Shown: piece by piece, positions 22,397 to 31,500 of the stretch
Layout of the letters: every line of letters starts with the position of its first letter
Numbering within the stretch: the first letter of the stretch is position 1
From: Candidatus Sumerlaeota bacterium
Lineage (GTDB): Bacteria > Sumerlaeota > Sumerlaeia > JADFCT01
Assembly (NCBI GenBank): GCA_026398575.1
Contig: JAPLSP010000094.1
Location: 1 to 33,527 of the forward strand
Length of the DNA stretch: 33,527 nucleotides
Direction: 5' to 3'
The notes under the pieces: generated by a model
Told to the model about the DNA's origin: nothing
The model's database searches: none
Seen by the model: the letters and a program-made list of their open reading frames with translations, nothing else
Position numbers and translations under genes: made by a program

Positions 22397-22472
22397 GTTC
22401 GTGCGGAGAGCATAAGGCGCTTACGCGCAAGACGCCAACGGAAAAACCGCCGCGATCGTACAAGCCACGCAG

Positions 22473-22560
22473 GCGCCTAATAGTAGGCAGCTCCGCTCCG
22501 TCGGGCGGCCTTGGAGCGCGATAGCCGCCCGACGGAGCGGAGCGGCCTACTATTCGGCGC
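22473..22560. repeat. 88-bp palindrome rich in GCTCCG words
   Basis: Two 37-nt arms (22473-22509 and 22524-22560) pair with two mismatches around a 14-nt loop. The arm reads GCGCC-AATAGTAGGC, then GCTCCGCTCCG and TCGGGCGGC. It lies between the divergent nitroreductase and rubredoxin-FAD genes, where promoters should be, so it could affect both. It is unlike the other palindromes in sequence. Confidence 0.88.
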
Positions 22561-22649
22561 TGTCAAAGAAAGCCTTTGAAACCTCCCAGTACATGATCTA
22601 GTCTTTTGAAAAATCACAACCCGTGGTTAGTTTGAAAAAGGAAATGACT

Positions 22650-24158
22650 ATGCCCTCGCCCCAGGCATGGCGTTGCGAGGTTTGCGGATATGTGCATCGC
22701 AGCCCTGACGCGCCGGAGGAATGTCCCGTCTGCGGTGCCTCGAAGCGGGAATTCGCAGCGTATAGCGAACCGTCGCCAGGCGCTTCGTCCGAGGCCCAGG
22801 CATCCAAGTGGCGCTGCATGGTCTGCAATTATGAGCACTCCGGCGCCGAGCCGCCCGCTGAATGTCCGGTCTGCGGGGCATTGAAGGATTCCTTTGAACC
22901 TGAAAACCAGGAAACAATTTTTCCCGCCGCGGCCGCTGGTTTGGCAGGAGTGGCGCGCATCCTGGTCCTCGGAGCGGGAATCGCCGGTGTTTCCGCCGTT
23001 GAATCGCTGCGCCGGCGCCTGCCCGAAGCCGAAATCACCCTGGTCTCGAAAGAAACCGAACTCCCATACTATCGCCTGAACCTGACGCGGTATCTGGCCG
23101 GCGAAATCGGCGAAGAGGATTTGACGATTCATCCGGAACGCTGGTATCAGGAAAATCGCGTGACCTTCCTTCGCGGCGCCGAAGTCTCCGAATTGATCCC
23201 CGACAAACACGTCGCGCAATTGCTGGATGGTTCGTTGCTCGCATTCGACAAGCTCATCCTGGCGATGGGCGCGCATCCATTCATGCCTCCTTTTGCCACC
23301 GGGCATTGGGAAGGTCTGACGCCGCTGCGCACAAAAAAAGACGCGCATTACATCCTCGAGCGCCTGACGCCCGGGATTCCGTGCGTTTGCATCGGCGGCG
23401 GATTGCTCGGTCTGGAAACGGCAGGCGCCTTGGCGCGGCGCGGCGCAAAGGTGACGGTCTTGGAAGGGCATGAATGGCTCATGCCCCGCCAATTGAGCCC
23501 CCTGGCTGGCCGGCGGCTCGAACAGTGGCTCAATGGCTTGGGAATCGCGGTTCGCAAACAGGCGCGAACGAAACAAATTCTCGGCCAGGGGCGCGTGAGC
23601 GGCGTCTTGCTGGAGAATGGAGAGACAATTCCCGCCGAGCTGGTTGTGATCGCGGCGGGCATCCGGCCCAACACACATCTGGCTCGCCGGGCCGGCTTGG
23701 AAGTCGCTTCAGGCGTCGTGGTTAATAATCACCTTGTAACGTCGCATCCCGACGTCTTGGCGGCGGGCGACGTCGCCGAGCATAACGGCGTCGTTTACGG
23801 CGTCTGGGGGCCTTCGCAATTTCAGGGAGGCATCGCGGGCATGAATGCGCTGAGCCCGGCGGCGCAGTTTGGCGGCATTCCAAGGTCGAATGCGCTCAAA
23901 GTCCTCGGGATCGAGGTTTTCAGTATCGGTCTGCTGCAGCCCGAAGACGCCAGCTACTCGGTGATTGAAGAAGATCGCGACGAAGCTTATTATCGGTTTG
24001 TCTTTTACGATGGCCGCCTGGCGGGAGCGATTTTGGTGGGCGATGCTTCGTCTGCCGGCGTCATCAAAAAAGCGATTGAAGGCAGAAGAGACCTTTCCTT
24101 ATTGCTGCAAGGGCAGGCTCATGCAGCGGACATCATTGCCCACTTGGAGAATCAATAG
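22650..24158 (+). CDS. FAD/NAD(P)-dependent oxidoreductase with two N-terminal rubredoxin-like domains
   Basis: The 502-residue product carries two tandem rubredoxin-like domains of the short rubrerythrin type: Cys9, 12, 25, 28 and Cys56, 59, 72, 75, both with CPVCGA. A pyridine-nucleotide-disulfide-type flavoprotein follows: the FAD motif VLGAGIAGV at 107-114, the NAD(P) motif CIGGGLLGLE, and the second FAD motif VLAAGDVAEH. It resembles NADH:rubredoxin oxidoreductase and the NirB N-terminal half. The fusion would pass electrons from NAD(P)H through FAD to its own iron centres and on to a partner, probably in oxygen or peroxide defence. The start at 22650 has AAGGA 7 nt upstream; GTG 22623 and ATG 22644 are alternatives. 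Confidence 0.88.
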   Translation: MPSPQAWRCEVCGYVHRSPDAPEECPVCGASKREFAAYSEPSPGASSEAQASKWRCMVCNYEHSGAEPPAECPVCGALKDSFEPENQETIFPAAAAGLAGVARILVLGAGIAGVSAVESLRRRLPEAEITLVSKETELPYYRLNLTRYLAGEIGEEDLTIHPERWYQENRVTFLRGAEVSELIPDKHVAQLLDGSLLAFDKLILAMGAHPFMPPFATGHWEGLTPLRTKKDAHYILERLTPGIPCVCIGGGLLGLETAGALARRGAKVTVLEGHEWLMPRQLSPLAGRRLEQWLNGLGIAVRKQARTKQILGQGRVSGVLLENGETIPAELVVIAAGIRPNTHLARRAGLEVASGVVVNNHLVTSHPDVLAAGDVAEHNGVVYGVWGPSQFQGGIAGMNALSPAAQFGGIPRSNALKVLGIEVFSIGLLQPEDASYSVIEEDRDEAYYRFVFYDGRLAGAILVGDASSAGVIKKAIEGRRDLSLLLQGQAHAADIIAHLENQ

Positions 24159-24226
24159 AGTTTTTTCCATGCGCAGGTGTAACCTTTGGGCGAATGGGGT
24201 GTATATAAAAAAGGGAGAACTGTTAT

Positions 24227-24802
24227 ATGCCACAGCCTGTAAAACTGACATTGGCTATTATACTGGTGATCGGCGGAGTGGCCTTTGCCTATTTCCAATA
24301 TAAAAAAGCCACCATAATTCCTGTTGCGCCCCGGCCGACCATTCTATCAGAAGCGGCTTCTTCACCCTCTTCCGGGCCTTCGGTATCATCGTCCATCATG
24401 GAGCATGTGACCAGCAATCCGATGCTGCTCGGGCTTCAAGCGCCGAATCCAGAAGAACGGGCAAAGATCCGCGAAGAACTCCTCGGCCAGCTTTCGCTGA
24501 CGGCGGATCAGCGCGTCAAGCTGGATGAAATCGAAAAAAAATACGAAGGCAAATCCGAACGAGAGTCCTGGATGGATCGGATGAAGGCTGACGGCGCAGT
24601 CCTGACGCCGGAACAGCGCCAGAAAGCCGGAGATTTCATTCAGAATCAGTTTCGGCAGCGCATCCAGAATAGCCTGCAAATCCTGCCTCAGAGCGAACGA
24701 GATAAGTTCATGAGCAAGTTTGACGAGCGCGCGACAGAGTGGCGAAAGAGGATCGAGAAAGAGGTTGGGACCGGGCAAGATGGGGGAGCGCCAAAGAACT
24801 AA
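24227..24802 (+). CDS. LTxxQ-motif (Spy/CpxP-like) membrane-anchored protein, copy A
   Basis: The 191-residue product has one N-terminal transmembrane or signal-anchor helix (about residues 7-22), a Ser/Pro-rich linker and a helical domain. Two LTxxQ-type motifs occur at residues 91-95 (LTADQ) and 126-130 (LTPEQ), the mark of the Spy/CpxP periplasmic chaperone-like group. RESW lies between them. It is a paralogue of the gene at 25599: both begin MPQ-VK-TLAI, and both have the two motifs 35 residues apart. The ATG has GGGAG about 8 nt upstream. It ends one nt before the pseudopilin gene's ATG, so the pair is co-translated. Its function may be linked to the pilin. Confidence 0.7.
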   Translation: MPQPVKLTLAIILVIGGVAFAYFQYKKATIIPVAPRPTILSEAASSPSSGPSVSSSIMEHVTSNPMLLGLQAPNPEERAKIREELLGQLSLTADQRVKLDEIEKKYEGKSERESWMDRMKADGAVLTPEQRQKAGDFIQNQFRQRIQNSLQILPQSERDKFMSKFDERATEWRKRIEKEVGTGQDGGAPKN

Positions 24803-24803
24803 T

Positions 24804-25376
24804 ATGAAAACAATCTTCCAGTTGATTAAGCCCGACAGGCGGGGTTTTACTCTGATTGAAATCCTGATTGTGGTGGCGATCATTGCCATTTTGTCCGGGA
24901 TTGCGATTCCCAATTTTCTCGAGGCCCAGACCCGCAGTAAAGTCGCCCGCGTCAAAGCCGACTTGCGTACCATCGCCATGGCGCTCGAAGCTTACCAAGG
25001 CGATCATAGCATCTATCCGCCCAGCACGATGATGCCCCTTTTTTTGCGGCTGATACCGCTGACAACGCCCGTAGCATATATCAATAGTGTGCCGCAAGAC
25101 GTGTTCAAGGCCCAGGACGCAAGCGCAGGGCCTTGGCGTCTGATGGGAAATTATGCCTATGGCGCGATGCCAACCGACGCAGAAAACCGTTGGGCGTTGG
25201 CGAGCGTCGGTCCGGATTTGCAGCCGAATTTTTATCCCATCATGCTCTATCCCGGCTGGTCCGATAAAATCTGGGAGAATCCCGCAAGCGGCTATACCTA
25301 TATCCGTTACGATCCGACGAATGGTACGCTCAGCATCGGCGACATCTGGCGTGTCAGCGACCACCACATGGAATGA
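24804..25376 (+). CDS. GspG-like type II pseudopilin, copy A
   Basis: The 190-residue product has a class III signal: a short basic leader, cleavage Gly14|Phe15, then FTLIEILIVVAIIAILSGI with Glu at +5. The helix continues as FLEAQTRSKVARVKADLRT, typical of GspG-like pseudopilins in planctomycete-type bacteria. It ends with the YDPTNGTLSIGDIWRVSD motif. A prepilin peptidase (not in the window) would cleave and methylate it. The chosen ATG is one nt after the LTxxQ gene's stop codon; the longer open frame overlaps that gene and is rejected. The neighbouring copy B (26256) shares the whole layout. Confidence 0.88.
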   Translation: MKTIFQLIKPDRRGFTLIEILIVVAIIAILSGIAIPNFLEAQTRSKVARVKADLRTIAMALEAYQGDHSIYPPSTMMPLFLRLIPLTTPVAYINSVPQDVFKAQDASAGPWRLMGNYAYGAMPTDAENRWALASVGPDLQPNFYPIMLYPGWSDKIWENPASGYTYIRYDPTNGTLSIGDIWRVSDHHME

Positions 25377-25598
25377 CGGCCATTAAGGTTTCATAATCCG
25401 TGGATGAACCAAATGGAACAGCAAAGCGCCTTAATTGAACAAAGCAAGTCAAAAAAGGCTGATTTTTAGCAAGGCAATAGCCATAATTCAGAGGCATGTT
25501 TTTCGCTAATTTCTTTGTAAGCACGGTGGAGTTTTTTTCTCCGCAATGGGTCAAGCGTTATCCAGAAAAGAACCTTTAGTTAAAGGAGTGTACGTATC

Positions 25599-26213
25599 AT
25601 GCCACAGTCAGTGAAATTCACACTAGCGATTGCATTGGTTATAGCTGCAATCATCTTCGGCTATTACCGTTACACGCAAGCCAGCCCGACTTACCAGGCG
25701 GCGAGATTGCAGGCGATGGAAACAACAGCGAGTTTGGCACAGGCTGCCGATGCCGGGATGGACATGGAAGATCGCCGGGGTCCTACGGATGAAGAGAGGA
25801 CCAAGATGCGCGAAGATATGAATGCCGCTATTGGGTTGACTCCGGAACAGCGCACCAAGTTGGAGGAGATTGACAAGCAATTCAAAGACAATCACACGCG
25901 GGAATCCTGGCAGGCGCGTCACGAAGCTCAAGACAAGGTTCTCACGCCAGAGCAGAAACAAAAGCAAGGTGATTTCTTTCAAACTCAAAGAGCCAACTTC
26001 CAGAAGTCTATGCAGGATCGTCTAGCTAAACGGATGAAGACATTATCGCCTGCGGATCAGGAGGCGTATAAGAAGAAAATGGCGGAGCGCCGAGGAAATC
26101 ACGGCGGGCGTGGCGGCGGTCCTGGCGGCCCAGGCGGTCCTGGTGGCGGAACGCCTCCACCGGTAGGAGTTCCACCCATTCCGGGTGGCGGAAATCCTCC
26201 CCGCGTCCAGTAA
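25599..26213 (+). CDS. LTxxQ-motif (Spy/CpxP-like) membrane-anchored protein, copy B
   Basis: The 204-residue product is a paralogue of the protein at 24227. It has an N-terminal helix (about residues 7-22) and two LTPEQ motifs at residues 80-84 and 115-119, again 35 residues apart and with RESW between them. The C-terminus differs: after KMAERRGNHGG it becomes a Gly/Pro-rich tail of about 35 residues. AAAGGAG lies about 10 nt upstream. The 222-bp gap before it shows no other gene and probably holds its own promoter. It precedes pseudopilin copy B by 42 nt. Confidence 0.7.
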   Translation: MPQSVKFTLAIALVIAAIIFGYYRYTQASPTYQAARLQAMETTASLAQAADAGMDMEDRRGPTDEERTKMREDMNAAIGLTPEQRTKLEEIDKQFKDNHTRESWQARHEAQDKVLTPEQKQKQGDFFQTQRANFQKSMQDRLAKRMKTLSPADQEAYKKKMAERRGNHGGRGGGPGGPGGPGGGTPPPVGVPPIPGGGNPPRVQ

Positions 26214-26255
26214 ACAATCAAGCGGCTATATTATTTATAATGAGGTAATATATTC

Positions 26256-26882
26256 ATGCGCAAAAAACTGCATGTATTGTGCCAAACGTCCGGATTTACA
26301 TTGATTGAGCTGCTGATTGTCATCGCAATCATCGCCATTTTGGCTAGTATCGCGATACCTAATTTCCTCGAAGCTCAGACACGCAGTAAAATTACCCGCG
26401 TCAAATCCGACCTGCGTACTATCGCCATGGGGCTTGAGGCTTATTTCACAGATAATAATATCTATCCGCCCTGCCACTTGGCTCCTTCACGATTTCGACG
26501 CTTGGTGCCGTTGTCAACTCCCATCGCGTATATCTCCTCTGTTCCTCATGACATATTTCAGACTGTTGACCCAAACGCCGGAAGCTGGCGCAGGCGCGGT
26601 AACTATGGGTATGGTTCCATGCCTATTAATATGGAGAGTCGCTGGTGCCTGGTAAGCGACGGACCAGATCTTATCGCTAATGCATCGAGATCGCAGATTC
26701 AAGACTATCCCGGATGGGATGGCTCTGGCTGGACGGATCCGACTGGCAATAATCCATTTCTGGGCAAAATTTGGGATAATCCTGATCCCGCATGCCCTTT
26801 TCAATACTACCGTTACGATCCCACCAACGGCACGATCAGCAGCGGCGACATCTGGCGCGTCAGCGATCATACGATGGAGTAA
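26256..26882 (+). CDS. GspG-like type II pseudopilin, copy B
   Basis: The 208-residue product has cleavage site Gly13|Phe14, then FTLIELLIVIAIIAILASI with Glu at +5, and the same FLEAQTRSKITRVKSDLRT helix as copy A. The body aligns throughout (IYPP, then the SVPHDIF and QDVFKA-like sites, NYGYGSMP, and YDPTNGTISSGDIWRVSDH at the end). A short insert near residues 160-175 (GWTDPTGNN region) makes it longer. GAGG precedes the ATG. It is the second half of the tandem duplication of the LTxxQ-plus-pilin module. Confidence 0.88.
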   Translation: MRKKLHVLCQTSGFTLIELLIVIAIIAILASIAIPNFLEAQTRSKITRVKSDLRTIAMGLEAYFTDNNIYPPCHLAPSRFRRLVPLSTPIAYISSVPHDIFQTVDPNAGSWRRRGNYGYGSMPINMESRWCLVSDGPDLIANASRSQIQDYPGWDGSGWTDPTGNNPFLGKIWDNPDPACPFQYYRYDPTNGTISSGDIWRVSDHTME

Positions 26883-26908
26883 CCTGCACGTCCTTCATGC
26901 CTTTTGTC

Positions 26909-26939
26909 TGTCAAGCTTGGCTGGCAACAGAGCTTGACA
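26909..26939. promoter_or_regulatory. Inverted repeat upstream of brnT
   Basis: TGTCAAGCT and AGCTTGACA form a perfect 9-bp inverted repeat spaced by 13 nt. It begins 26 nt after the pseudopilin stop codon and ends about 70 nt before the BrnT start. BrnTA-type operons are repressed by the antitoxin, so an operator role is possible; a transcript-end hairpin for the pilin gene is the alternative. Confidence 0.4.
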
Positions 26940-27010
26940 CGAGCCATATTATTACCCATACTTTCCCTGTCGCGATTAAGGCGCAAAAACGCTTTATTGC
27001 GAGAAGGCTT

Positions 27011-27301
27011 ATGACATCTGCGAGATTTGAGTGGGACGATAACAAGGACGCGGAAAACCAGATAAAACATAATGTTGCTTTTTCAGTTGCGCAGCTGGCG
27101 TTTCTTGATCCGCTTCGCATCATTGCCGAAGACACCAAGCATAGCCAAATTGAAAAGCGCTATTATTGTATCGGCAAAGCGGGCGAAGAAATACTCACTG
27201 CCCGCTTTACTTATCGCGAAGACATCATTCGAATCATTGGCGCTGGATATTGGCGGAAAGGAAAGCATCTATATGAGACAATCAATAGTGAAAAAAAATA
27301 A
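27011..27301 (+). CDS. brnT: BrnT-family type II toxin
   Basis: The 96-residue product matches BrnT, a RelE-like ribonuclease toxin. It opens with the family signature FEWDDNKDAENQIKHNVAF and has the middle FLDPLRIIAEDTKH, the CIGKAGEEILTARFTYRED strand-turn and the C-terminal IIRIIGAGYWRKGKHLYE. The ATG at 27011 has GAAGG just upstream; a much longer open frame begins inside the pseudopilin gene and is rejected. It overlaps brnA by 29 nt. Confidence 0.92.
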   Translation: MTSARFEWDDNKDAENQIKHNVAFSVAQLAFLDPLRIIAEDTKHSQIEKRYYCIGKAGEEILTARFTYREDIIRIIGAGYWRKGKHLYETINSEKK

Positions 27302-27530
27302 CGGCAGACAAGTTATTTATACAGATGAACCTCTGAATTTAAAGCCAGTAGTGGATTTCCTTCCGCCTCCGGAGGATTTGATTCTGAAGGACGACACTGT
27401 GAAAATAACGATAGGTCTAAGCCGCAAGAGTGTGGATTTTTTCAAGAAGTCCGCCGGGCGGCAAGGCGGCAAATATCAAGCCATGATTCGCAAAGTCTTG
27501 GATCTTTATGCGGCAAAACATCATGCATAA
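27273..27530 (+). CDS. brnA: BrnA-family antitoxin
   Basis: The 85-residue product ends with the ribbon-helix-helix region of BrnA (VKITIGLSRKSVDFFKK, then QGGKYQAMIRKVLDLYA). The N-terminal half should wrap BrnT. The ATG at 27273 follows GGAAAGGA and lies inside the brnT 3' end, so translation is coupled. A longer open frame upstream is in conflict with brnT and is rejected. The pair stands between the pilin genes and the methyltransferase. Confidence 0.9.
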   Translation: MRQSIVKKNNGRQVIYTDEPLNLKPVVDFLPPPEDLILKDDTVKITIGLSRKSVDFFKKSAGRQGGKYQAMIRKVLDLYAAKHHA

Positions 27531-27567
27531 ACATGATTCATTCATTCCCGCATGATTAAGCCTTTTT

Positions 27568-28368
27568 ATGGATGAACGCAGAGCCGGACAGTGTTGGGAT
27601 GCGAATGCCGAAGCATGGACAACGCTGGCCCGCATGGGCTGCGATGTTTATCGTGACCGGGTCAATACGCCGGCTTTCATGGCGATGCTGCCGGACGTCA
27701 ATGGGCTGCATGGGCTGGATATCGGATGCGGCGAAGGACACAATACGCGTCTGGTGGTCTCACGCGGCGCCCGCATGACGGCGTTGGATTACTCGCTCCG
27801 TTTCATCCGCGCGGCCTGCGCCCCTCCTGATACTCCCAAGACTGAAAATCATATTGGCTATCTTCAAGCAAGCGGCCTTGCGGCGCCTTTCCGCGACCGC
27901 GCCTTTGATTTCGCCATCGCCACCATGAGCCTGATGGACATGCCGCGCCAGGAAGAGGCGATCGCGGAAGCCTGGCGCGTCCTCAAGCCCGGAGGATTTT
28001 TCCAGTTTTCAATCTGCCATCCCTGCTTTCAAACCAATAAGTGGCGCTGGATTTTGGATAAGCAAGGAAATCGGAAAGAGCTCGTTTGCGGCGACTACTT
28101 CGACGCCGAGCAGGGGCAGATTGAGCACTGGATCTTCAACTCCGCTCCTGAGGAGTATAAGCGGCGCTTCCCCCGGTTTCAAATCCCCCGTTTCCCGCGC
28201 ACGCTCAGCTTCTGGATCAATACCCTTCTCGAGACCGGCTTTATCTTGGAGCGAATCGCCGAGCCTCACGCCGACCCCGAAACCGTGCGCCAGTTCCCCC
28301 AACTCGCCGACACCCGCATCATCGCCTATTTTCTCATCCTCCGCTGCCGCAAGCCAGCGAACGCTTGA
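27568..28368 (+). CDS. Class I SAM-dependent methyltransferase
   Basis: The 266-residue product has SAM-binding motif I at residues 50-58 (LDIGCGEGH). An acidic motif II region (MTALDYS) follows, then a post-I motif around FDFAIATMSLMDMP and LKPGGFFQFSICHPC. It is a Methyltransf_11/25-type enzyme; the substrate cannot be told. The ATG at 27568 has no clear Shine-Dalgarno sequence. It follows the antitoxin gene by 37 nt on the same strand. After the stop codon are two small hairpins before the giant gene. Confidence 0.85.
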   Translation: MDERRAGQCWDANAEAWTTLARMGCDVYRDRVNTPAFMAMLPDVNGLHGLDIGCGEGHNTRLVVSRGARMTALDYSLRFIRAACAPPDTPKTENHIGYLQASGLAAPFRDRAFDFAIATMSLMDMPRQEEAIAEAWRVLKPGGFFQFSICHPCFQTNKWRWILDKQGNRKELVCGDYFDAEQGQIEHWIFNSAPEEYKRRFPRFQIPRFPRTLSFWINTLLETGFILERIAEPHADPETVRQFPQLADTRIIAYFLILRCRKPANA

Positions 28369-28382
28369 ATCTGTTTGTAGTT

Positions 28383-28475
28383 CCACATTTATGTGGCGCT
28401 TGTAGTTTCGTCTTCAGAGCTTAAAAAAACTCTTGGAGTGAAGATCGTCTTCGGTTAGCATAACTGTGTTATGCT
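28383..28475. terminator. Two small hairpins between the methyltransferase and giant genes
   Basis: CCACAT-TT-ATGTGG at 28383-28396 and AGCATAAC-TGT-GTTATGCT at 28457-28475 are perfect stems of 6 and 8 bp. Neither has a clean T-run. They may end the methyltransferase transcript or belong to the leader of the giant gene. Confidence 0.35.
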
Positions 28476-28585
28476 TGTTGAGCTCTGCTTCAATCGAGCA
28501 TGCTTTTGCACACTTAAGAAAACCAGCAATCCTTCGCAGAGACGAATCCGCCCTCGGCAGGCTATTTTATAACAAGGAGTCAATC

Positions 28586-31500
28586 ATGAAGCACCCCGCT
28601 ATGTTTTTCTCAGGACCAACCTGGCTATGTCTTGCCGCGATCACTTTATGCTTTGCAGCTTTCGATAAATCCGCGCAAGCTGTGCCCATAGACCAAGGCC
28701 TGGCCGGCTACTGGAAGATGGATGACACGACGGGGACCAAAACCGTGGACTCGTCCGGCGCCGGCAAGGATGGATATACCAGCGGCCCCGTCGTGTGGAT
28801 AACGACGGGCTATTATCAGGGCGCGTTGCGCTTCAATACCGGAACCTATACGGCTGTTTCGATTCCCCCGCTCGATCTGGGCGGCGCCAATGTGACGATC
28901 ACGGCATGGATACGGCGCCTGAACCAAGCCGCCACCTCGAACAGCTTGCTGGCCTGCCGCGACACCAATACGAGCGCCGTTTTCGGGATACGCGGTAACA
29001 CACTGAATTACACATGGAATAATGGATCGTTGTTTTATCAAAATCCCGCGACCTCGCTGACCCTCAATGCATGGACCTTCGTGGCGCTGGCGGTCGAGCC
29101 CTCGACGGGAACCATTTATGTATTCAACCCCACCAACCGCTCAAGACAGATCGCGGTCAACAAAGCGGCGCATAATCCCCAGCAGTTTGGTGGAACCACT
29201 TATCTGGCGTTCGATCCAGTTTTCAACACTTACTTGCGCTGCGAACTGGATGACGTGCGCGTCTATGATCGCGCGCTCACCATTCCGGAACTGGATTATC
29301 TCTCCAGCCTCGGCGGACCGGCCACGGGGCCCAATCCCCCTTCGCCTTCGACAAACGTGACGACAGAACCCACGCTGACCTGGCTGCCAGCCGCCGATGC
29401 CCTTTCGCACGATGTTTATTTCAGCACCAATCCCCTCGCGATCCAAAATGCCACCACCGCCTCTCCCGAATATATGGGCAATTTCACCGCCGCTTCTTAC
29501 CAGCCAGCTCCATTAGCCTACAATCAAATCTACTATTGGCGCGTGGATGAGGTTAGCAGCATTACAATCAAAAAAGGAGCCATCTGGATGTTCACGACCG
29601 TCGTAGCGCCTCCCACTGCGGCCACGGTGATCAATCCTCCCGATGGCGCCACCAGCGTCCCTCTGGGCGCAACGCTTTCTTGGACGCCGGGCGCCCGGAC
29701 GACAACCAATTCCGTCTATTTCGGGACTACGAATCCGCCGCCTCTCATCACAAACCAAACCACCGCCACCTATACGCCCGGCGCATTGATACCGGGCATG
29801 ACTTATTACTGGCGCATAGACGAACACAACGCCGGCGGATCGGCAGGTGGAGCGGTCTGGTCTTTCACCACGGCGATGAGTCTTCCGGGACAGGCCACCA
29901 GGCCAAACCCGGCCAACGGCGCCATTGACATCGCCGGATCGCCCACGCTTTCGTGGACGGCGGGCGCTGGCGCGATGTCGCATGAGGTTTATTTCGGAAC
30001 GGCCAATCCGCCGGCTTTCATCACCACACAGACTGCGACGGTCTTTGATCCCGGCGCGCTGGCCACCAGCACAACCTATTATTGGCGCATAGACGAGCGA
30101 AACATCGCGGGCGTGACGACGGGAACGGTATGGATTTTCACCACCGCCGCCCCGCCGCCCAGTCCGGCCACCAACCCCATTCCGCCCGACGGCGCCACGA
30201 ATGTCGTGACCACGGGAATTCTTCTCGCTTGGACTCCGGGCGCCGGCGCCACCTCACACGATGTTTATTTTGGAACCAGCATTTCTCTCACCTTCATCGG
30301 GAACCAGCCTGCCGCTACATACGATCCGGGCATTCTTATCAGCGGCATGACTTATTATTGGCGCATTGACGAACGCAATGGCAATGGCGTGACCACCGGC
30401 ACGGTCTGGACCTTCACAGCGCAAAATTATCTGGACCCCATCGCTTATTGGAAGCTCGATGAGACGGCGGGTACCATCGCGAAGGATTCATCGGGCAGCG
30501 GCAAGGATGGCCAAGTCACCGGTACCGCCGTCTGGCTGCCGAATGCGGGTTATCTCCATGGCGCCCTGCGCGGAAACGCCACCAACACGGCCACTTCGGT
30601 CCCAGCGTTGCGGCTTTACAGCAACTATGTAACGCTTTCCGCTTGGATCAAACGCAACGGGGCGCAGGCCGGCAACGCAGGTATCTTCACCTGCCGTGCC
30701 GGCGCCACCGCCACATCATTGCGGATTGTGGTCGGCGGCGCCATCCACTCATTAAGCCTCCTTTGGAACGGCGCAAGCCATAACGCTCCCGCTTTGATTT
30801 TACCCGATGTCCAGTGGACATTCGTGGCTGCGACGGTAGAACCCACGCAAATCATCATTTATCTCGGCGGCGCTTCCACACTGACCTCGCAGACAATTCC
30901 GGGCGCCTATGCGATCGAGGAATTCGACGCCCCGCTCAGTCTGGGATTCGACGCTACGGGCGCGAATCGCCACTTCAACGGCGATATGGATGATATGCGC
31001 CTCTATAATCGCGCGCTGGCGCCTGACGAAATGATTGCGCTCTGGCGTCTAGGCGGCCCGGCGCTGAATCCGAATCCGCCGGATGGCGCCATCAACGTGG
31101 GAACCAGCCCGCTCCTGACGTGGTCGCCAGCGCCCACCGCCCTTTTGCACGATATCTATTTCGGGACTGACCTTCTCGCGCTCCAAACCGCGACGACCAC
31201 TGCGTCCGAGTATCAAGGCGTCGTTGTGGCCCCTGAGCTCCAGATGGCCGCGCTGGACACCAGCCAGACCTATTATTGGCGCGTGGACGAACGCAGCGAT
31301 TTTGGCGTGCGCGCGGGCGCGGTCTGGCGTTTCACGACCTATCTGCCGGCGCCCGATCCGGCCTCGGCGCCCGATCCCGCCAACGGCGCGGTTGATGTGC
31401 CTCTGACGGCGACCTTGTCATGGACGCCGGGCGCGTATGCCGCTAGCCACGATGTCTATTTCGGCCTCACGGATCCGCCGGCATTTATTGGCAATCAGAG

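Noticed and set aside
22614..23678. A 354-codon minus-strand open frame opposite the rubredoxin-FAD gene
   Set aside because: Its composition is typical of antisense frames, and the plus strand has clear Cys and nucleotide-binding motifs.
24720..24803. Upstream extension of pseudopilin copy A
   Set aside because: It overlaps the LTxxQ gene in another frame and would bury the prepilin leader.
26792..27010. Upstream extension of the BrnT open frame into the pseudopilin gene
   Set aside because: The added 73 codons are out-of-frame pilin sequence and intergenic DNA; the family starts at 27011 with a ribosome-binding site.
28466..28585. Upstream start of the giant gene at 28466
   Set aside because: It would put 40 polar residues before the signal peptide; the ATG at 28586 has AAGGAG at the correct distance.
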